A stretch of 64,000 bases of DNA from Sva-07 sp031426215 (GCA_031426215.1 JANPKU010000118.1:1-64000), one strand, 5' to 3'. Counted from the stretch's first letter, positions 1-9,121 are shown. Translations and numbers: made by a program. Notes: a model not told the origin generated them from the sequence alone.

Positions 1-519
1 TCTCAGCACGGCACCCTTGCGGCCGCAGTTGCCGCGCAGCCTGCCCGTTGGGTGACCGTCGCGTCCAAGACGACCGTTGCAGCGGCCTTCGGACTGGCGA
101 TGGGGATCCTCGGGATGATCGGCGGTCTCAGTGGATCCATCCTCGGCGGACTCCCCGCGGGCGACACGTCGGGGATGGCGTCGACTGCGCTGTGGGGGCT
201 CCTGCTCACCACGCTCGCCCCCGTCTTCGGCCTCGGAGTCGGCATGATCCTGCGCCACAGCGCCGCTGCGGTCTCGATTCTGCTCGTCTGGGCGTTCGTG
301 CTGGAGAACATCCTCCGCGCGCTGATTCCGGTGAGCGCGGCCAGGTACATGCCCTTCAGCGTGGCCAACAACATGCTCGGCATCAGTTCGGCAACCGACA
401 CGCCCGAGTCACTCGCTGCTGCGCTGACCCCGTTCCAGAATGCGCTGCTCTTCGGCGGCTACGTGCTGGCGCTGCTTGCCATCGGTACCGCCCTCTTCTA
501 CCGGCGCGACACGGACTGA
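1..519 (+). CDS. ABC-2 type transporter permease, C-terminal part (cut by window edge)
   Basis: The frame is open from base 1 with no stop, so this is the 3' part of a longer gene; a GTG at 52 is probably internal. The product has about four hydrophobic segments (roughly residues 20-45, 60-85, 90-115 and 150-165, counted from base 1), rich in Gly, Ala, Leu and Ile, and ends in a short charged tail. This pattern fits the membrane subunit of an ABC-2 type exporter, as does the conserved-looking loop after an R-x-L-I-P-V segment. The ATPase partner should lie to the left, outside the window. Family assignment is by hydropathy and general resemblance, so a different polytopic protein is possible. 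Confidence 0.55.
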   Translation, partial: SQHGTLAAAVAAQPARWVTVASKTTVAAAFGLAMGILGMIGGLSGSILGGLPAGDTSGMASTALWGLLLTTLAPVFGLGVGMILRHSAAAVSILLVWAFVLENILRALIPVSAARYMPFSVANNMLGISSATDTPESLAAALTPFQNALLFGGYVLALLAIGTALFYRRDTD

Positions 520-530
520 GCCTGACAGCT

Positions 531-1505
531 CTACCAGGCGTAGGCCTCGGGTGCGGTGCCGCCGGGGCCCGGGAAGATGGTGTCGATCGCTGTCAGCGTG
601 TCGTCAGCGAGCGTGACTTCGAGGGCGCGCAGTGACGCTCCGTCGAGTTGGGCAACCGTACGCGGACCGATGATCGGGCAGGTGACGCCATCCTGGGCGA
701 GGAGCCATGCCAACGCCACGGCTGCCGGCTCCTCACCGAGATCAGCGCACAAGCTCTCCCACTGCTCCAGCTGCGGACGCAACTTGTCGATCCGCTTCAG
801 CGATTGGGGTGACTGGCGGCGAGCACGGTCAGAGTCGCCCAGCACGCCGCCGAGCAGGCCGCCCGACAGCGGGCTCCACGGAATCACGCCGACGCCGTAG
901 TCGCGACATGCCGGGAGCACCTCGAGTTCGACGGTGCGCACCAGGAGGTTGTAGTGGCTCTGCTCGCTGACCAGTCCGAGCGTCTGGCGCCGACCAGCAG
1001 CTTCATTGGCCCGAGCGATGTGCCAGCCGGCGAAGTTGCTGCTGCCGACATAGGTGATCTTGCCCTGCTGGATCAAGGTGTCCATTGCCTGCCAGACCTC
1101 CTCCCACGGCGCCGTTCGGTCGATGTGGTGCATCTGGTAGAGGTCGATGTGGTCGGTCTGCATCCGCCGAAGGCTGTCCTCGCAGGACATGCGGATGTGG
1201 CGCGCGGAAAGTCGGCCGTCGTTCGGCCACTCGGACATTGCTCCGAACAGCTTCGTGGCCAGGACGATCTTGTCGCGCCTGCCCCCACCCTGGGCGAACC
1301 AGCGTCCGATGATCGACTCCGTGGCACCGGCGCCCTGGTCTCCTCCGTAACGGTTCGCGGTGTCGAAGAAGTTGATCCCGAGCTCGAGGGCGCGGTCCAT
1401 GATCGCGAACGACTCCTCCTCGGGCGTCTGCGGCCCGAAGTTCATGGTGCCGAGACACAACTCACTGACCTGCAGAGCGGTCCGGCCAAGTCGTCGATAG
1501 CGCAT
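531..1505 (-). CDS. Aldo/keto reductase
   Basis: NADPH-dependent oxidoreductase of the aldo/keto reductase superfamily (about 324 aa, TIM barrel, cytoplasmic). It opens with the typical YRRLGRTALQVSELCLGTMN strand. The catalytic tetrad can be read in order: Asp in FFDTANRYG, Tyr in the same motif, Lys in LATKLFG and His in QMHHID. Cofactor-loop signatures GSSNF and IIGPRT follow. The ATG at 1505 is chosen because the fold begins there; an upstream start at 1550 would only add an unconserved leader. GATGCT sits 6 nt before the ATG and may be a leaderless -10 box. The substrate cannot be told. It converges on the permease gene to its left with an 11-nt gap. Confidence 0.9.
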   Translation of the reverse strand: MRYRRLGRTALQVSELCLGTMNFGPQTPEEESFAIMDRALELGINFFDTANRYGGDQGAGATESIIGRWFAQGGGRRDKIVLATKLFGAMSEWPNDGRLSARHIRMSCEDSLRRMQTDHIDLYQMHHIDRTAPWEEVWQAMDTLIQQGKITYVGSSNFAGWHIARANEAAGRRQTLGLVSEQSHYNLLVRTVELEVLPACRDYGVGVIPWSPLSGGLLGGVLGDSDRARRQSPQSLKRIDKLRPQLEQWESLCADLGEEPAAVALAWLLAQDGVTCPIIGPRTVAQLDGASLRALEVTLADDTLTAIDTIFPGPGGTAPEAYAW

Positions 1506-1550
1506 CGACGTAGCATCGCAGACCCGTTCGGAAACGGTGCCCTCGGTCAA

Positions 1551-1840
1551 ACGCGTGGTGTGCGTGAGGCTCCGATGACGACAGCGTCGGCCACCCCGAG
1601 GCGGCGTTCCAACGCTCCGCCCGAGGTCACCGCCTCATCATCGGCGACGGGCTGGACGGCTGCCAACTCCGCCCGGGTCCGCCGATTCACCCGCCGATCT
1701 GGTGCAGAGCTCGATTCCGATGTCTTTGATCATCGACAGCTGCGTCTCGATCCAGTCGGCTGGAAGGACAGACAACCATGATCGTGACGTTTGACGGCAA
1801 GCGGTTCGTTGAACGGCATGACTCGGCTTGACGCCGGTGA
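1551..1840. other. Intergenic stretch with a possible gene remnant
   Basis: About 290 bp between aldo/keto reductase and ribH without a convincing complete gene. At 1779-1832 a 17-codon reading frame (MIVTFDGKRFVERHDSA) starts with ATG after a purine-rich GGAAGGACAG and then stops. It resembles the opening strand of an alpha/beta hydrolase cut short. The rest of the stretch shows no coding pattern that I trust on either strand. Treat as non-coding with a possible 5' gene fragment. Confidence 0.3.
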
Positions 1841-2311
1841 TCAGAGGGTGTTGAGGCGGTGGAGGATGTCGATGGTTTCGAGGGCGGCGAGGGCTGCGTC
1901 GGCGCCTTTGTTGCCTGCCTTGCTGCCGGCGCGTTCGAGGGCTTGGTCCATGGTGTCGACGGTGAGGATCCCGTTGGTGATGACGATCCCGGTTTCGATC
2001 GCGAGGCCGGCGAGGGCGGAGGCGCTGGTGTTGGCGACGATCTCGAAGTGGTAGGTGGCGCCGCGCATCACGGCACCGAGCGCGATGATGCCGTGGTAGC
2101 GGCCGGTGTCGGCGAGTGTTTTGACGACGATGGGGATCTCGAGGGCGCCGGGAACCCAGATGGTGTCGATGTTGTCGTTGTCGGTGCCGTGGCGGACGAG
2201 GGTGTCACGAGCGCCGTGTTCGAGTCGGGTCACGATCAGATCGTTGAAGCGGCTGCAGACCAGCGCGAACGAACGGTCGGCGCCTCGGGGGTGGCCGTGG
2301 TAGGTGGTCAT
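1841..2311 (-). CDS. ribH: 6,7-dimethyl-8-ribityllumazine synthase
   Basis: Penultimate enzyme of riboflavin synthesis: it condenses 5-amino-6-ribitylaminouracil with 3,4-dihydroxy-2-butanone 4-phosphate. At 156 aa it matches the family length. Recognisable blocks are the substrate-binding SRFN near residue 20, the VPGALEIP segment near 54, ALGAVMRGATYHFE (about 77-90, with the catalytic-type His) and the GILTVDTMDQALERAG helix near the C-terminus. Its ATG overlaps the ribBA stop codon as ATGA, so the two are translationally coupled as the last genes of the rib operon. Lumazine synthases usually assemble into pentamers or 60-meric capsids; which form occurs here cannot be read from the sequence. 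Confidence 0.95.
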   Translation of the reverse strand: MTTYHGHPRGADRSFALVCSRFNDLIVTRLEHGARDTLVRHGTDNDNIDTIWVPGALEIPIVVKTLADTGRYHGIIALGAVMRGATYHFEIVANTSASALAGLAIETGIVITNGILTVDTMDQALERAGSKAGNKGADAALAALETIDILHRLNTL

Positions 2312-3567
2312 GGTTGCTCCGTGGTGGATGCGTGGGGGATGAGGGGCAGGTCTGGGGCGTGGTGGCCGAGTCGGACGCGTTTGGTCTCGACGTAGTGTGC
2401 GGCTTCAGGGTGGATGGGGACGTGGAGCGGGACGCGTTCGGTGATGGTCAATCCGAAACCTTCGAGCCCGCGGTATTTGGCGGGGTTGTTGGTCATCAGC
2501 CGAATGCTGGTCAGGCCGAGGTCGGCGAGGATCTGAGCGCCGATGCCGTACTCGCGGGTATCGATCGGGAGCCCGAGTTCGAGGTTCGCGTCGACGGTGT
2601 CGAAGCCGTTGTCCTGGAGTTCGTAGGCGCGGAGTTTGTGGGTGATCCCGATCCCGCGTCCTTCGTGGCCGCGGAGGTAGACGACGACACCACAGCCGGC
2701 TTGATCGATGCGGCGCATCGCTTCGCGGAGTTGGGCGCCGCAGTCGCACTTGACGCTTGCGAACACGTCGCCGGTGATGCACTCGCTGTGGACACGGACG
2801 AGGACCTCGTCGTGCGTTGACACGTCGCCTTTGACGAACGCGAGGTGGGTGTCGCCGCCGTCGATCTGACTCTGGAACGCGTAGCAACGGAATTCGCCCC
2901 ACTCGGTGGGCACCCTCGCAGCGGCAGTCCGAGTGATCAACTTCTCGGTGCGACGCCGGTATCGGATGAGATCGGCGATGGACACCAGGACAAGACCGTG
3001 TCGATCGGCGAAGGTGCGAAGGTCGGGCACTCGCGCCATCGCCCCCGTGTCGAGCACGACTTCACAGAGCACGCCGGCCGGGGCGTGACCGGCCAGTCGG
3101 GCGAGGTCGACGGCGGCCTCGGTGTGCCCAGCTCGTTTCAGCACGCCCCCGGCTCGTGCGCGCAGCGGGAAGATGTGTCCGGGCCGGTTGAACCCTTCAG
3201 GGCCGATGCTCGGGTCGGCGAGTGACCGCAAGGTGCCGGCTCGGTCAGCGGCAGAGATACCGGTCGAGGTTCCGGTGTTCGCGTCGACGGTGATCGTGAA
3301 CGCAGTTCCCTGCGCCTCGTTGTTCGCAGCGGATGGAACCATGAGATCGAGGTGGAGTGCGTCGCACCGTTCGCCGGGCAGTCCCACACAGATGACCCCG
3401 GACGTGTGACGAACGAAGAACGCGATCTGTTCGGCGGTAGCCGCGTCGGCGGCCATGATCAGATCGCCCTCGTTCTCGCGGTCTTCGTCATCGGCGACCA
3501 CGACGATCTCGCCTCGACCGATCGCGGCGATCGCATCCTCGACCGGATCGAACATCGCCCGGGTCAT
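2308..3567 (-). CDS. ribBA: Bifunctional 3,4-dihydroxy-2-butanone 4-phosphate synthase / GTP cyclohydrolase II
   Basis: This 419-aa fusion carries both entry reactions of riboflavin synthesis. The N-terminal half (about 1-205) is DHBP synthase, with the acidic Mg-binding loop DDEDRENEGDL near residue 27 and HTSGVICVGL. The C-terminal half (about 215-405) is GTP cyclohydrolase II, with the zinc site C-x10-C-x-C in CITGDVFASVKCDC, then RGHEGRGIG and the Tyr/Arg block MTNNPAKYRGLEGFG. Both halves look catalytically complete. It overlaps ribE upstream and ribH downstream by 4 nt each (ATGA junctions), so ribE, ribBA and ribH form a tightly coupled unit. Confidence 0.96.
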   Translation of the reverse strand: MTRAMFDPVEDAIAAIGRGEIVVVADDEDRENEGDLIMAADAATAEQIAFFVRHTSGVICVGLPGERCDALHLDLMVPSAANNEAQGTAFTITVDANTGTSTGISAADRAGTLRSLADPSIGPEGFNRPGHIFPLRARAGGVLKRAGHTEAAVDLARLAGHAPAGVLCEVVLDTGAMARVPDLRTFADRHGLVLVSIADLIRYRRRTEKLITRTAAARVPTEWGEFRCYAFQSQIDGGDTHLAFVKGDVSTHDEVLVRVHSECITGDVFASVKCDCGAQLREAMRRIDQAGCGVVVYLRGHEGRGIGITHKLRAYELQDNGFDTVDANLELGLPIDTREYGIGAQILADLGLTSIRLMTNNPAKYRGLEGFGLTITERVPLHVPIHPEAAHYVETKRVRLGHHAPDLPLIPHASTTEQP

Positions 3568-4199
3568 GAGCCGACCTCGCCCGGATAGCGAACGTACTGT
3601 TCGGTCGCTGTGACCAACTCGGCGTCAGCGAGAGGCGTGAACGGTCGGATCATTCGTTCGACGTACTTGGCGATCACGTCGACTTCGATGTTGACGAGAT
3701 CTCCCGGTTGCTTGCCGCCGAGCGTTGTGACGTTCGACGTGTGCGGGATGATCGCCACGGTGAACCCGTCATCGAGCGGCGCGACCACGGTGAGGCTGAC
3801 ACCGTCAACGGTCACCGAACCCTTCTCGACCAGATACGGGAGCAACGCCCCAGGTACGCGGACGCGGAGATCAGGGACCGGCGCAACGACTTCGCCCACC
3901 CCGTCGACGTGTCCCTGCACCAGGTGACCGCCGAGTCGATCCTGCATGCGCACCGCACGCTCCAAATTGACAGCGTCTCCGGGACGTTGACGGGCGAGGC
4001 TCGTCCGTTCGATCGTTTCGGTCGAGACGTCGGCTTCCCACCAGCCGTCGCCGGCGTCAACAACGGTCAGGCAACAGCCGCTCACTGCGATCGAGTCGCC
4101 GAGCCGGGTCCCTTCGAGGACGGTGACGGCGTTGATTCGTAGCCGGTCGTTGCGGAACGACTCGATGGTGCCGAGTTCCTCCACGATTCCTGTGAACAT
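3564..4199 (-). CDS. ribE: Riboflavin synthase, alpha subunit
   Basis: Dismutates two molecules of 6,7-dimethyl-8-ribityllumazine to riboflavin. The 211-aa product begins MFTGIVEELGTIES and contains two tandem lumazine-binding repeats. The first (about 1-95) includes DSIAVSGCCLTVVD; the second (about 98-195) includes HLVQGHVDGVGEV and GSVTVDGVSLTVV. It lies 39 nt downstream of ribD and overlaps ribBA by 4 nt. Regulation should come through the FMN riboswitch upstream of ribD, since no separate promoter is evident in the short ribD-ribE gap. The gene is called ribC in some organisms. Confidence 0.95.
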   Translation of the reverse strand: MFTGIVEELGTIESFRNDRLRINAVTVLEGTRLGDSIAVSGCCLTVVDAGDGWWEADVSTETIERTSLARQRPGDAVNLERAVRMQDRLGGHLVQGHVDGVGEVVAPVPDLRVRVPGALLPYLVEKGSVTVDGVSLTVVAPLDDGFTVAIIPHTSNVTTLGGKQPGDLVNIEVDVIAKYVERMIRPFTPLADAELVTATEQYVRYPGEVGS

Positions 4200-4238
4200 G
4201 TCACTGCACCCTTCGGTCGCGGTGGTGGGATGGACGGG

Positions 4239-5234
4239 TCAAGGTGTGCTCCTGTTCGTTGGGATGAGATCGATCCGCATGTCGTCGCCGAGTGGGGTGA
4301 CGCCCTCGAATCGGCCGCGCCAGGCGGCCTCCATTGATGCCGCGGAGAGCCCGGCGATCATCGGGACGGCGTCCGTGCCGGCGAAGACCACGGGGGCCAT
4401 GTACAGCACGTAGCGGTCGATCAGGTCGAGTTCGAAGAAGGACCGCACGACACGGGACCCACCTTCCACCATTGCCTGTATCACTCCCGCCTTGCCGAGA
4501 TGATCGAGTAGCGCGGTCACGTCGTCCGGCCACTCCAGACAGGGATGCACCCGCGCGCCGGCTTCGGCCGTGCCGAGCACGACGCGGAGCGGGTCGCGAC
4601 CGTCCACGTGGCGGACCGTCAGAGACGGATCGTCACGTCTGACCGTGCCGGCACCGACGATGATCGCGTCGCTCTCAGCTCGCAACAGATGTGCGTCTGT
4701 GCGCGCTTCGGGCCCGGTGATCCAACGCGACGAGCCATCGGCGGCGGCGATCCGACCATCGACACTGATCGCCAACTTGCAGACCACGAACGGTCGACCG
4801 GTTCGGCGGTGATGCAGGTACGGCTGCAGCTGACGCGTCGCCACATCGGCAAGCAACCCGACCTCCACGTCGAGTCCCGCCTCGAGTAACTCGTTGATCC
4901 CCCGGCCAGCGACACGAGGATCGGGGTCCTCCACCGCGACGACCACCCGGGCAACCTTCGCCCTGAGGATGGCATCGACACACGGAGGGGTGCGCCCGTG
5001 TTGGGCGCACGGTTCCAACGTCACCACCAACGTGCCCTCGACCGCACGGTCACCTGCCTGGTTCAGCGCGACGACCTCAGCATGCGGCCCGCCCGCTGGC
5101 TGCGTCGCACCGACGCCGACCACATCTCCATCCAGGGACAGCACCACGGCGCCGACCCACGGGTTTGGCGACGTGCGCGCCCGGACGGCGGCTCCTGCGC
5201 CGAGTGCCATCTCCATCGCCGTCTGGTTGTCCAA
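4239..5234 (-). CDS. ribD: Diaminohydroxyphosphoribosylaminopyrimidine deaminase / 5-amino-6-(5-phosphoribosylamino)uracil reductase
   Basis: Bifunctional enzyme for steps two and three of riboflavin synthesis (331 aa). The N-terminal zinc deaminase (about 1-145) shows GGPHAEVVAL and EPCAQHGRTPPC, giving the His and two Cys zinc ligands and the catalytic Glu. The C-terminal NADPH reductase (about 150-331) has the expected KLAISVDGRIA and MVEGGSRV blocks. I use the TTG at 5234 because GGAAGGGA lies about 10 nt upstream; an ATG at 5216 would also keep the deaminase fold. It is the first gene behind the FMN riboswitch, about 80 nt downstream of the aptamer. Confidence 0.93.
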   Translation of the reverse strand: MDNQTAMEMALGAGAAVRARTSPNPWVGAVVLSLDGDVVGVGATQPAGGPHAEVVALNQAGDRAVEGTLVVTLEPCAQHGRTPPCVDAILRAKVARVVVAVEDPDPRVAGRGINELLEAGLDVEVGLLADVATRQLQPYLHHRRTGRPFVVCKLAISVDGRIAAADGSSRWITGPEARTDAHLLRAESDAIIVGAGTVRRDDPSLTVRHVDGRDPLRVVLGTAEAGARVHPCLEWPDDVTALLDHLGKAGVIQAMVEGGSRVVRSFFELDLIDRYVLYMAPVVFAGTDAVPMIAGLSAASMEAAWRGRFEGVTPLGDDMRIDLIPTNRSTP

Positions 5235-5315
5235 CGCTGCCAGTCCCTTCCGGAGCAGGGCAACGCGAACCGGACGGACGCGCCCACATGGCGCGGCCGA
5301 TCGGCGATACGTCTA

Positions 5316-5440
5316 CCCTGCTCCCATCCGGACTGTCACCGTCGGCTCCGAAATCTCATCGGATCGGCCCAACATCCGAAGACGAAGGGTTCGCGGGCTC
5401 TACCGCCGGTTAGGAATTGCACCTGACCCCGCAGGGGGGA
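5316..5440 (-). promoter_or_regulatory. FMN riboswitch (RFN element) controlling ribD-ribE-ribBA-ribH
   Basis: Read on the minus strand, the leader has the RFN aptamer hallmarks in the correct order: ACCGGCGGT followed by AGAGCCCGCGA, a variable P3-like hairpin, then GAGATTTCGGAGCCGACGGT and AGTCCGGATGGGAG. The 5' closing segment (TCCCCCCTGCGGGGTCAGG) precedes it. A TAGGAT -10-like box at 5457-5462 lies just upstream on the same strand, which would put the transcript start a few bases before the aptamer. About 80 nt separate the aptamer from the ribD start. No long U-tract is obvious there, so translational control is as likely as termination. FMN binding is expected to repress the whole operon. 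Confidence 0.93.
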
Positions 5441-5516
5441 TTTCAGTTGTAGAAACATCCTATCTGCCACTGCGGAGCGGACGCCATGCTGACCGCATCG
5501 GGCAGCGCTCTGCGGT

Positions 5517-6407
5517 TCAGGCGACTCGGACTGCGTGAACGGGGTTGGGCGCGCCGCAGCGGTCGGGGTGCAGGATGGACGCGAAGACCTCGACCCCTTG
5601 AACCACGCGGGGCCCGGGCCGCACGACGAAGGCGTCGGCATCGACGGCCCATACCTCAGCGCCTGCGGGCAACACCCTGCGAGCCACGACCTCCTCGGCC
5701 AGAAGCTGCGCTCCTTCAAGACGAAAGCCGCATGGCGCAATGATCACTACGTCGGCTGCGCAGTCGGTGATGGCCTCCCACGAAGCGCCCTGCGAGTTGG
5801 CGCCTGGCCGGCCCATCATCGATCGCCCACCGGCTGCAGTGATCATGTCGGGCACCCAATGGCCGTCGGTGAAGGCCGGATCTGTCCATTCGAGCAGCAG
5901 CGTCGGGCGTGGATCGATTCCGTCGAGTCGTGCCGCAACTGTGGCGAGCCGCTGTCGACACTCTGCAACAATCTCGGCGGCGCGTTCATCGGTGTTCGTC
6001 GCGGCGCCGACCGTCATTACCGAGTCGATGACCTCGTCGAGCGTCATCGGGTCCAGCGTCACCACGTCGGCGTGACAACCGAGGTAGGTCATGGCATCGT
6101 CGACTTCGCTGACATCGATTGCGCATACGGCGCAGAGATTTTGCGTGACCACCATCGTCGGCGCGATGTCACTGAAGGCGCCCCGATCGAGGTGATACAA
6201 GTCTTCACCCGCGGCCATCCGCTCTTTGACGACAAGGTCGATCTCGGCTGGTGACAATCCCTCCGGCAGTGCCGAGGTGGAAACGATCCGCTTGTCGCGG
6301 GCCTCGCGTGGAAAGTCGCACTCGAAGGTGACGCCGACCACTTGGTCACCGAGTCCGAGGTCGAAGAGAATCTCGGTGGCCGACGGAAGCAACGACAGGA
6401 TGCGCAT
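5517..6407 (-). CDS. Cobalamin-binding-like / ABC substrate-binding fold protein (BtuF-like)
   Basis: A 296-aa protein of the periplasmic-binding-protein-like family PF01497, opening with RILSLLPSATEILFDLGLGD. It has the internal QNLCAVCAIDVSEV segment with a CxxC pair, which I associate with soluble proteins annotated as cobalamin-binding, and GHWVPDMITAAGG. No signal peptide or lipobox is visible, so it is probably cytoplasmic, or its uptake role is indirect. No BtuC/BtuD genes are adjacent. The start at 6407 is supported by the fold start and by TACCAT 7 nt upstream (leaderless). It sits upstream of, and codirectional with, the FMN riboswitch. Ligand identity is inferred only. Confidence 0.75.
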   Translation of the reverse strand: MRILSLLPSATEILFDLGLGDQVVGVTFECDFPREARDKRIVSTSALPEGLSPAEIDLVVKERMAAGEDLYHLDRGAFSDIAPTMVVTQNLCAVCAIDVSEVDDAMTYLGCHADVVTLDPMTLDEVIDSVMTVGAATNTDERAAEIVAECRQRLATVAARLDGIDPRPTLLLEWTDPAFTDGHWVPDMITAAGGRSMMGRPGANSQGASWEAITDCAADVVIIAPCGFRLEGAQLLAEEVVARRVLPAGAEVWAVDADAFVVRPGPRVVQGVEVFASILHPDRCGAPNPVHAVRVA

Positions 6408-6516
6408 CAGCACGATGGTACGAGTCGATAGGAAAGGAACTCGCGAATCGCGCCCGCAGTCTGAAAGCGTGCCAGCACGCCAATCCAGGCGTGTCTGCGG
6501 TGGCGTTGCGATCCGG

Positions 6517-8862
6517 TCACACAAGCGAGGCCTCAGACTCCACATCTGACGACTCATCGTCGACCGTGGTGACAACACCGTGGTGGCCCTCGACGTCGAT
6601 CCGAGGCAAGATGCGATCGAGCCACGCGGGAATCCACCAGTTCTTGTCGCCGAGCAGTTCCATCGTGGCGGGGACGAGGAGCATGCGGACGATCGTGGCG
6701 TCGATCAGAACGGCGATCGCCAAACCGAAGCCGAACAGTTTCAGTGAACGGTCATCGCCGAGGACGAAGGCGAAGAACACGCAGAACATGATCAGCGCCG
6801 CCGCGGTGATGACGCGGGCCGTCGCTGCGAGGCCGTCGGCGACGGCGATCGAGTTGTTCTTCGTCCGTTCGTACTCTTCCTTGATCCGTGACAGGAGGAA
6901 GACCTCGTAGTCCATCGACAGACCGAACACGATGGCGAACAGGAACATCGGGATCCACGCGTCGATCGGTCCCGGTTTGGCAACGCCGATCAGGTTGCTC
7001 GCCCAGCCCCACTGGAAGATGGCGACGATGACGCCGTACGCGGCACCGATCGACAGCAGGTTCATGATGACGGCCTTGAGCGGTACGAGAATGCTGCGGA
7101 ACACGAGCGTCAGCAGCAGGAAGCTCAGTGTCAGCACGGCGCCGATCAGCAACGGCATCCGGCTGCCGAGGTACGACGAGAAATCGGTCGCTCCTGCGGT
7201 GAAACCGCCGACTTTTGCGTCGAGGCCGCTCGTGGGAATGACGTCGTTGCGCAGGGTGTCGACGAGCACGGACGTCTCGGCGTCCTGAGGTGCACTGTCG
7301 GGGTAGACGATCACGAGCGCGACGGAGTCACTGATCGGGTTGGGAACCGCAAATGCGACATCGTCGGTCGCCTCGATCGTTGCCACGAAGGCACCGAGTT
7401 GAGCTTGGTCGGTGGCAGCGGTGCCTTCGACGGTGACGAACAGCGGTCCGTTGGAACCGGGACCGAAACCGTCGGCGATCAGGTCGTAGGCCTGTCGCAC
7501 GGTGGCGTCCTCGGGGTAGTTGCCGTAGTCGCCGAACCCGAGACGGATCGACAACAGCGGGATCGCCAGCACGACGAGTACGACAACGGCGACGATTGCG
7601 CTCGGCCATGGACGCCGCTGGACGAATCGGCTCCAGCGATACCACCCCTGTTGTTCGCGTGGAGCTTCGTGACGGTGGGGTACGAAGCGGCGCAACGGTT
7701 TGATTGCAAAGCTCGCTGCGAACAACACGATGGCGAGTCCCAAGCCGGCGATGAAGACGCCGGACGCTCCCGAGATGATGCCGACGATCGCACCGATCAC
7801 CACGAGGGCGACCGCCGCGAGCGCCGCCCACGTCGTCTGGTCGATTCGGCGGCCGACCAATCCGAGCAGTGCCGGCAGCAGGGTGAGCGACGACGCCATC
7901 ACCAGCAGAACTCCGAGCGCGCTTGCAACAGCAACACCCTGTACGAAGGCGAGACCCATCAAGAACAGGCCCAACAGCGCGATGATCACGGTGATGCCGG
8001 CGAACAGCACGGCGCGTCCGCTCGTATCCATCGACGCAACGATCGAATCTTCGACCGAAGCCCCCGCCCGGAGGTTCTCGCGGTACCTCGTCACGATGAA
8101 GAGGGCGTAGTCGATGCCGACCCCGATGCCGATCATCGCCACCATGGCCGTGGTGAAGTCGGGCATCGACATGACGTGGCTGCCGAGCGTCACAAGCGCT
8201 GATGCCACACCGAGTCCGAACAGCGCGGTGCCGATCGGCAGCCCCATGCCGAGCACCGAGCCGAACGCGATGATCAGGACGATCACCGCGGCGATCAGGC
8301 CGTAGATCTCGCTTTCGGGCATGGCGAATTCGGCGAACAGGTCGCCGCCGTATTCGATCTCCAACCCGTCGACCGTGCCCGCCTGGGTGGTGCCGTAGTC
8401 GATGATCTCGTCGCCGACTTCGGTGAGCTCCTCGAACGAACGGGTGTCGGCGATGTCGAGTTGCGCAAAGGCGATCGTGCCGTCGGCACTGATCTGCGGA
8501 GGGCTGTCGTACGGGCTGGTGACGGTGATGTCGCGCTGGTCGTCGACGAACGCGAACAGGTCCTCCAGTGTTGCTCGCACTGCGGGGTCGTCGAAGCCCA
8601 GCTCGGTACGGGCAACGATCTGAGCGGTGAAGCCGGCCCGATCCGGTGCGTTCGCCTCGAGCAGCTCTTGAACCTGCTTCGTCTCGCTCTCCGGGAACGA
8701 GAAGTCGGTCTTGAAATCCGGCCCGACCGAGCCTGCGACAGCGTTGGCACCGACGAGGAGGACCACCCAGATGCCAATGACGATCCACCGGTGCCGGATG
8801 CACCCCCGAGCGAGCCGTTGCAGGAATCCCTGGTCGTTGATCGGCTGGGCAGAAGTCTTCAT
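6517..8862 (-). CDS. MMPL/RND-family transporter
   Basis: A large polytopic inner-membrane protein (781 aa) with the MmpL two-fold repeat. The first half has a TM segment near 25-45, an extracytoplasmic domain to about 205 and then five TM helices. The second half repeats this from about residue 400. The proton-relay-type motifs GIGVGIDYALFI (first half) and FGLSMDYEVFLLSRIKEEY (second half) are both present, so proton-driven export is likely; the cargo (lipid or small molecule) is unknown. The ATG at 8862 is preferred because GGGAGA lies 5-6 nt upstream; ATG 8880 is an alternative. It overlaps no neighbour and has no adaptor gene beside it. Confidence 0.9.
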   Translation of the reverse strand: MKTSAQPINDQGFLQRLARGCIRHRWIVIGIWVVLLVGANAVAGSVGPDFKTDFSFPESETKQVQELLEANAPDRAGFTAQIVARTELGFDDPAVRATLEDLFAFVDDQRDITVTSPYDSPPQISADGTIAFAQLDIADTRSFEELTEVGDEIIDYGTTQAGTVDGLEIEYGGDLFAEFAMPESEIYGLIAAVIVLIIAFGSVLGMGLPIGTALFGLGVASALVTLGSHVMSMPDFTTAMVAMIGIGVGIDYALFIVTRYRENLRAGASVEDSIVASMDTSGRAVLFAGITVIIALLGLFLMGLAFVQGVAVASALGVLLVMASSLTLLPALLGLVGRRIDQTTWAALAAVALVVIGAIVGIISGASGVFIAGLGLAIVLFAASFAIKPLRRFVPHRHEAPREQQGWYRWSRFVQRRPWPSAIVAVVVLVVLAIPLLSIRLGFGDYGNYPEDATVRQAYDLIADGFGPGSNGPLFVTVEGTAATDQAQLGAFVATIEATDDVAFAVPNPISDSVALVIVYPDSAPQDAETSVLVDTLRNDVIPTSGLDAKVGGFTAGATDFSSYLGSRMPLLIGAVLTLSFLLLTLVFRSILVPLKAVIMNLLSIGAAYGVIVAIFQWGWASNLIGVAKPGPIDAWIPMFLFAIVFGLSMDYEVFLLSRIKEEYERTKNNSIAVADGLAATARVITAAALIMFCVFFAFVLGDDRSLKLFGFGLAIAVLIDATIVRMLLVPATMELLGDKNWWIPAWLDRILPRIDVEGHHGVVTTVDDESSDVESEASLV

Positions 8863-9121
8863 GGTGGTCTCCCGATTCATCGTTCGCCGCTCTGCGGTTT
8901 GTCGGCTACAGATGAGACGGAATGGCTGCCGCGATCTCATCGGCCGGCTGCAACGAACGTACTTCGGGCGATGGCGGGTGTGTAGAGGCGTTTTCCCCTG
9001 TGTGGCGCGGACTCGGTGGTGGCGATTCGACCGAGCCCATGGCCTCACGCGACTCGCGTCGGAGGCGATGCGTCACCGCATGCAGGGGTCGGCGACCCGT
9101 GGCGGTCTGTACTGTTTGGCC

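Noticed and set aside
954..1781. 275-codon plus-strand open frame opposite the aldo/keto reductase gene
   Set aside because: Antisense shadow of the reductase; only the 1551-1840 part is free of that gene, and it shows no domain there.
6517..8862. MMPL protein as a mycolate-type lipid exporter (MmpL3-like)
   Set aside because: Only generic MMPL motifs are visible and no lipid-synthesis neighbours exist, so a specific substrate is not supported.
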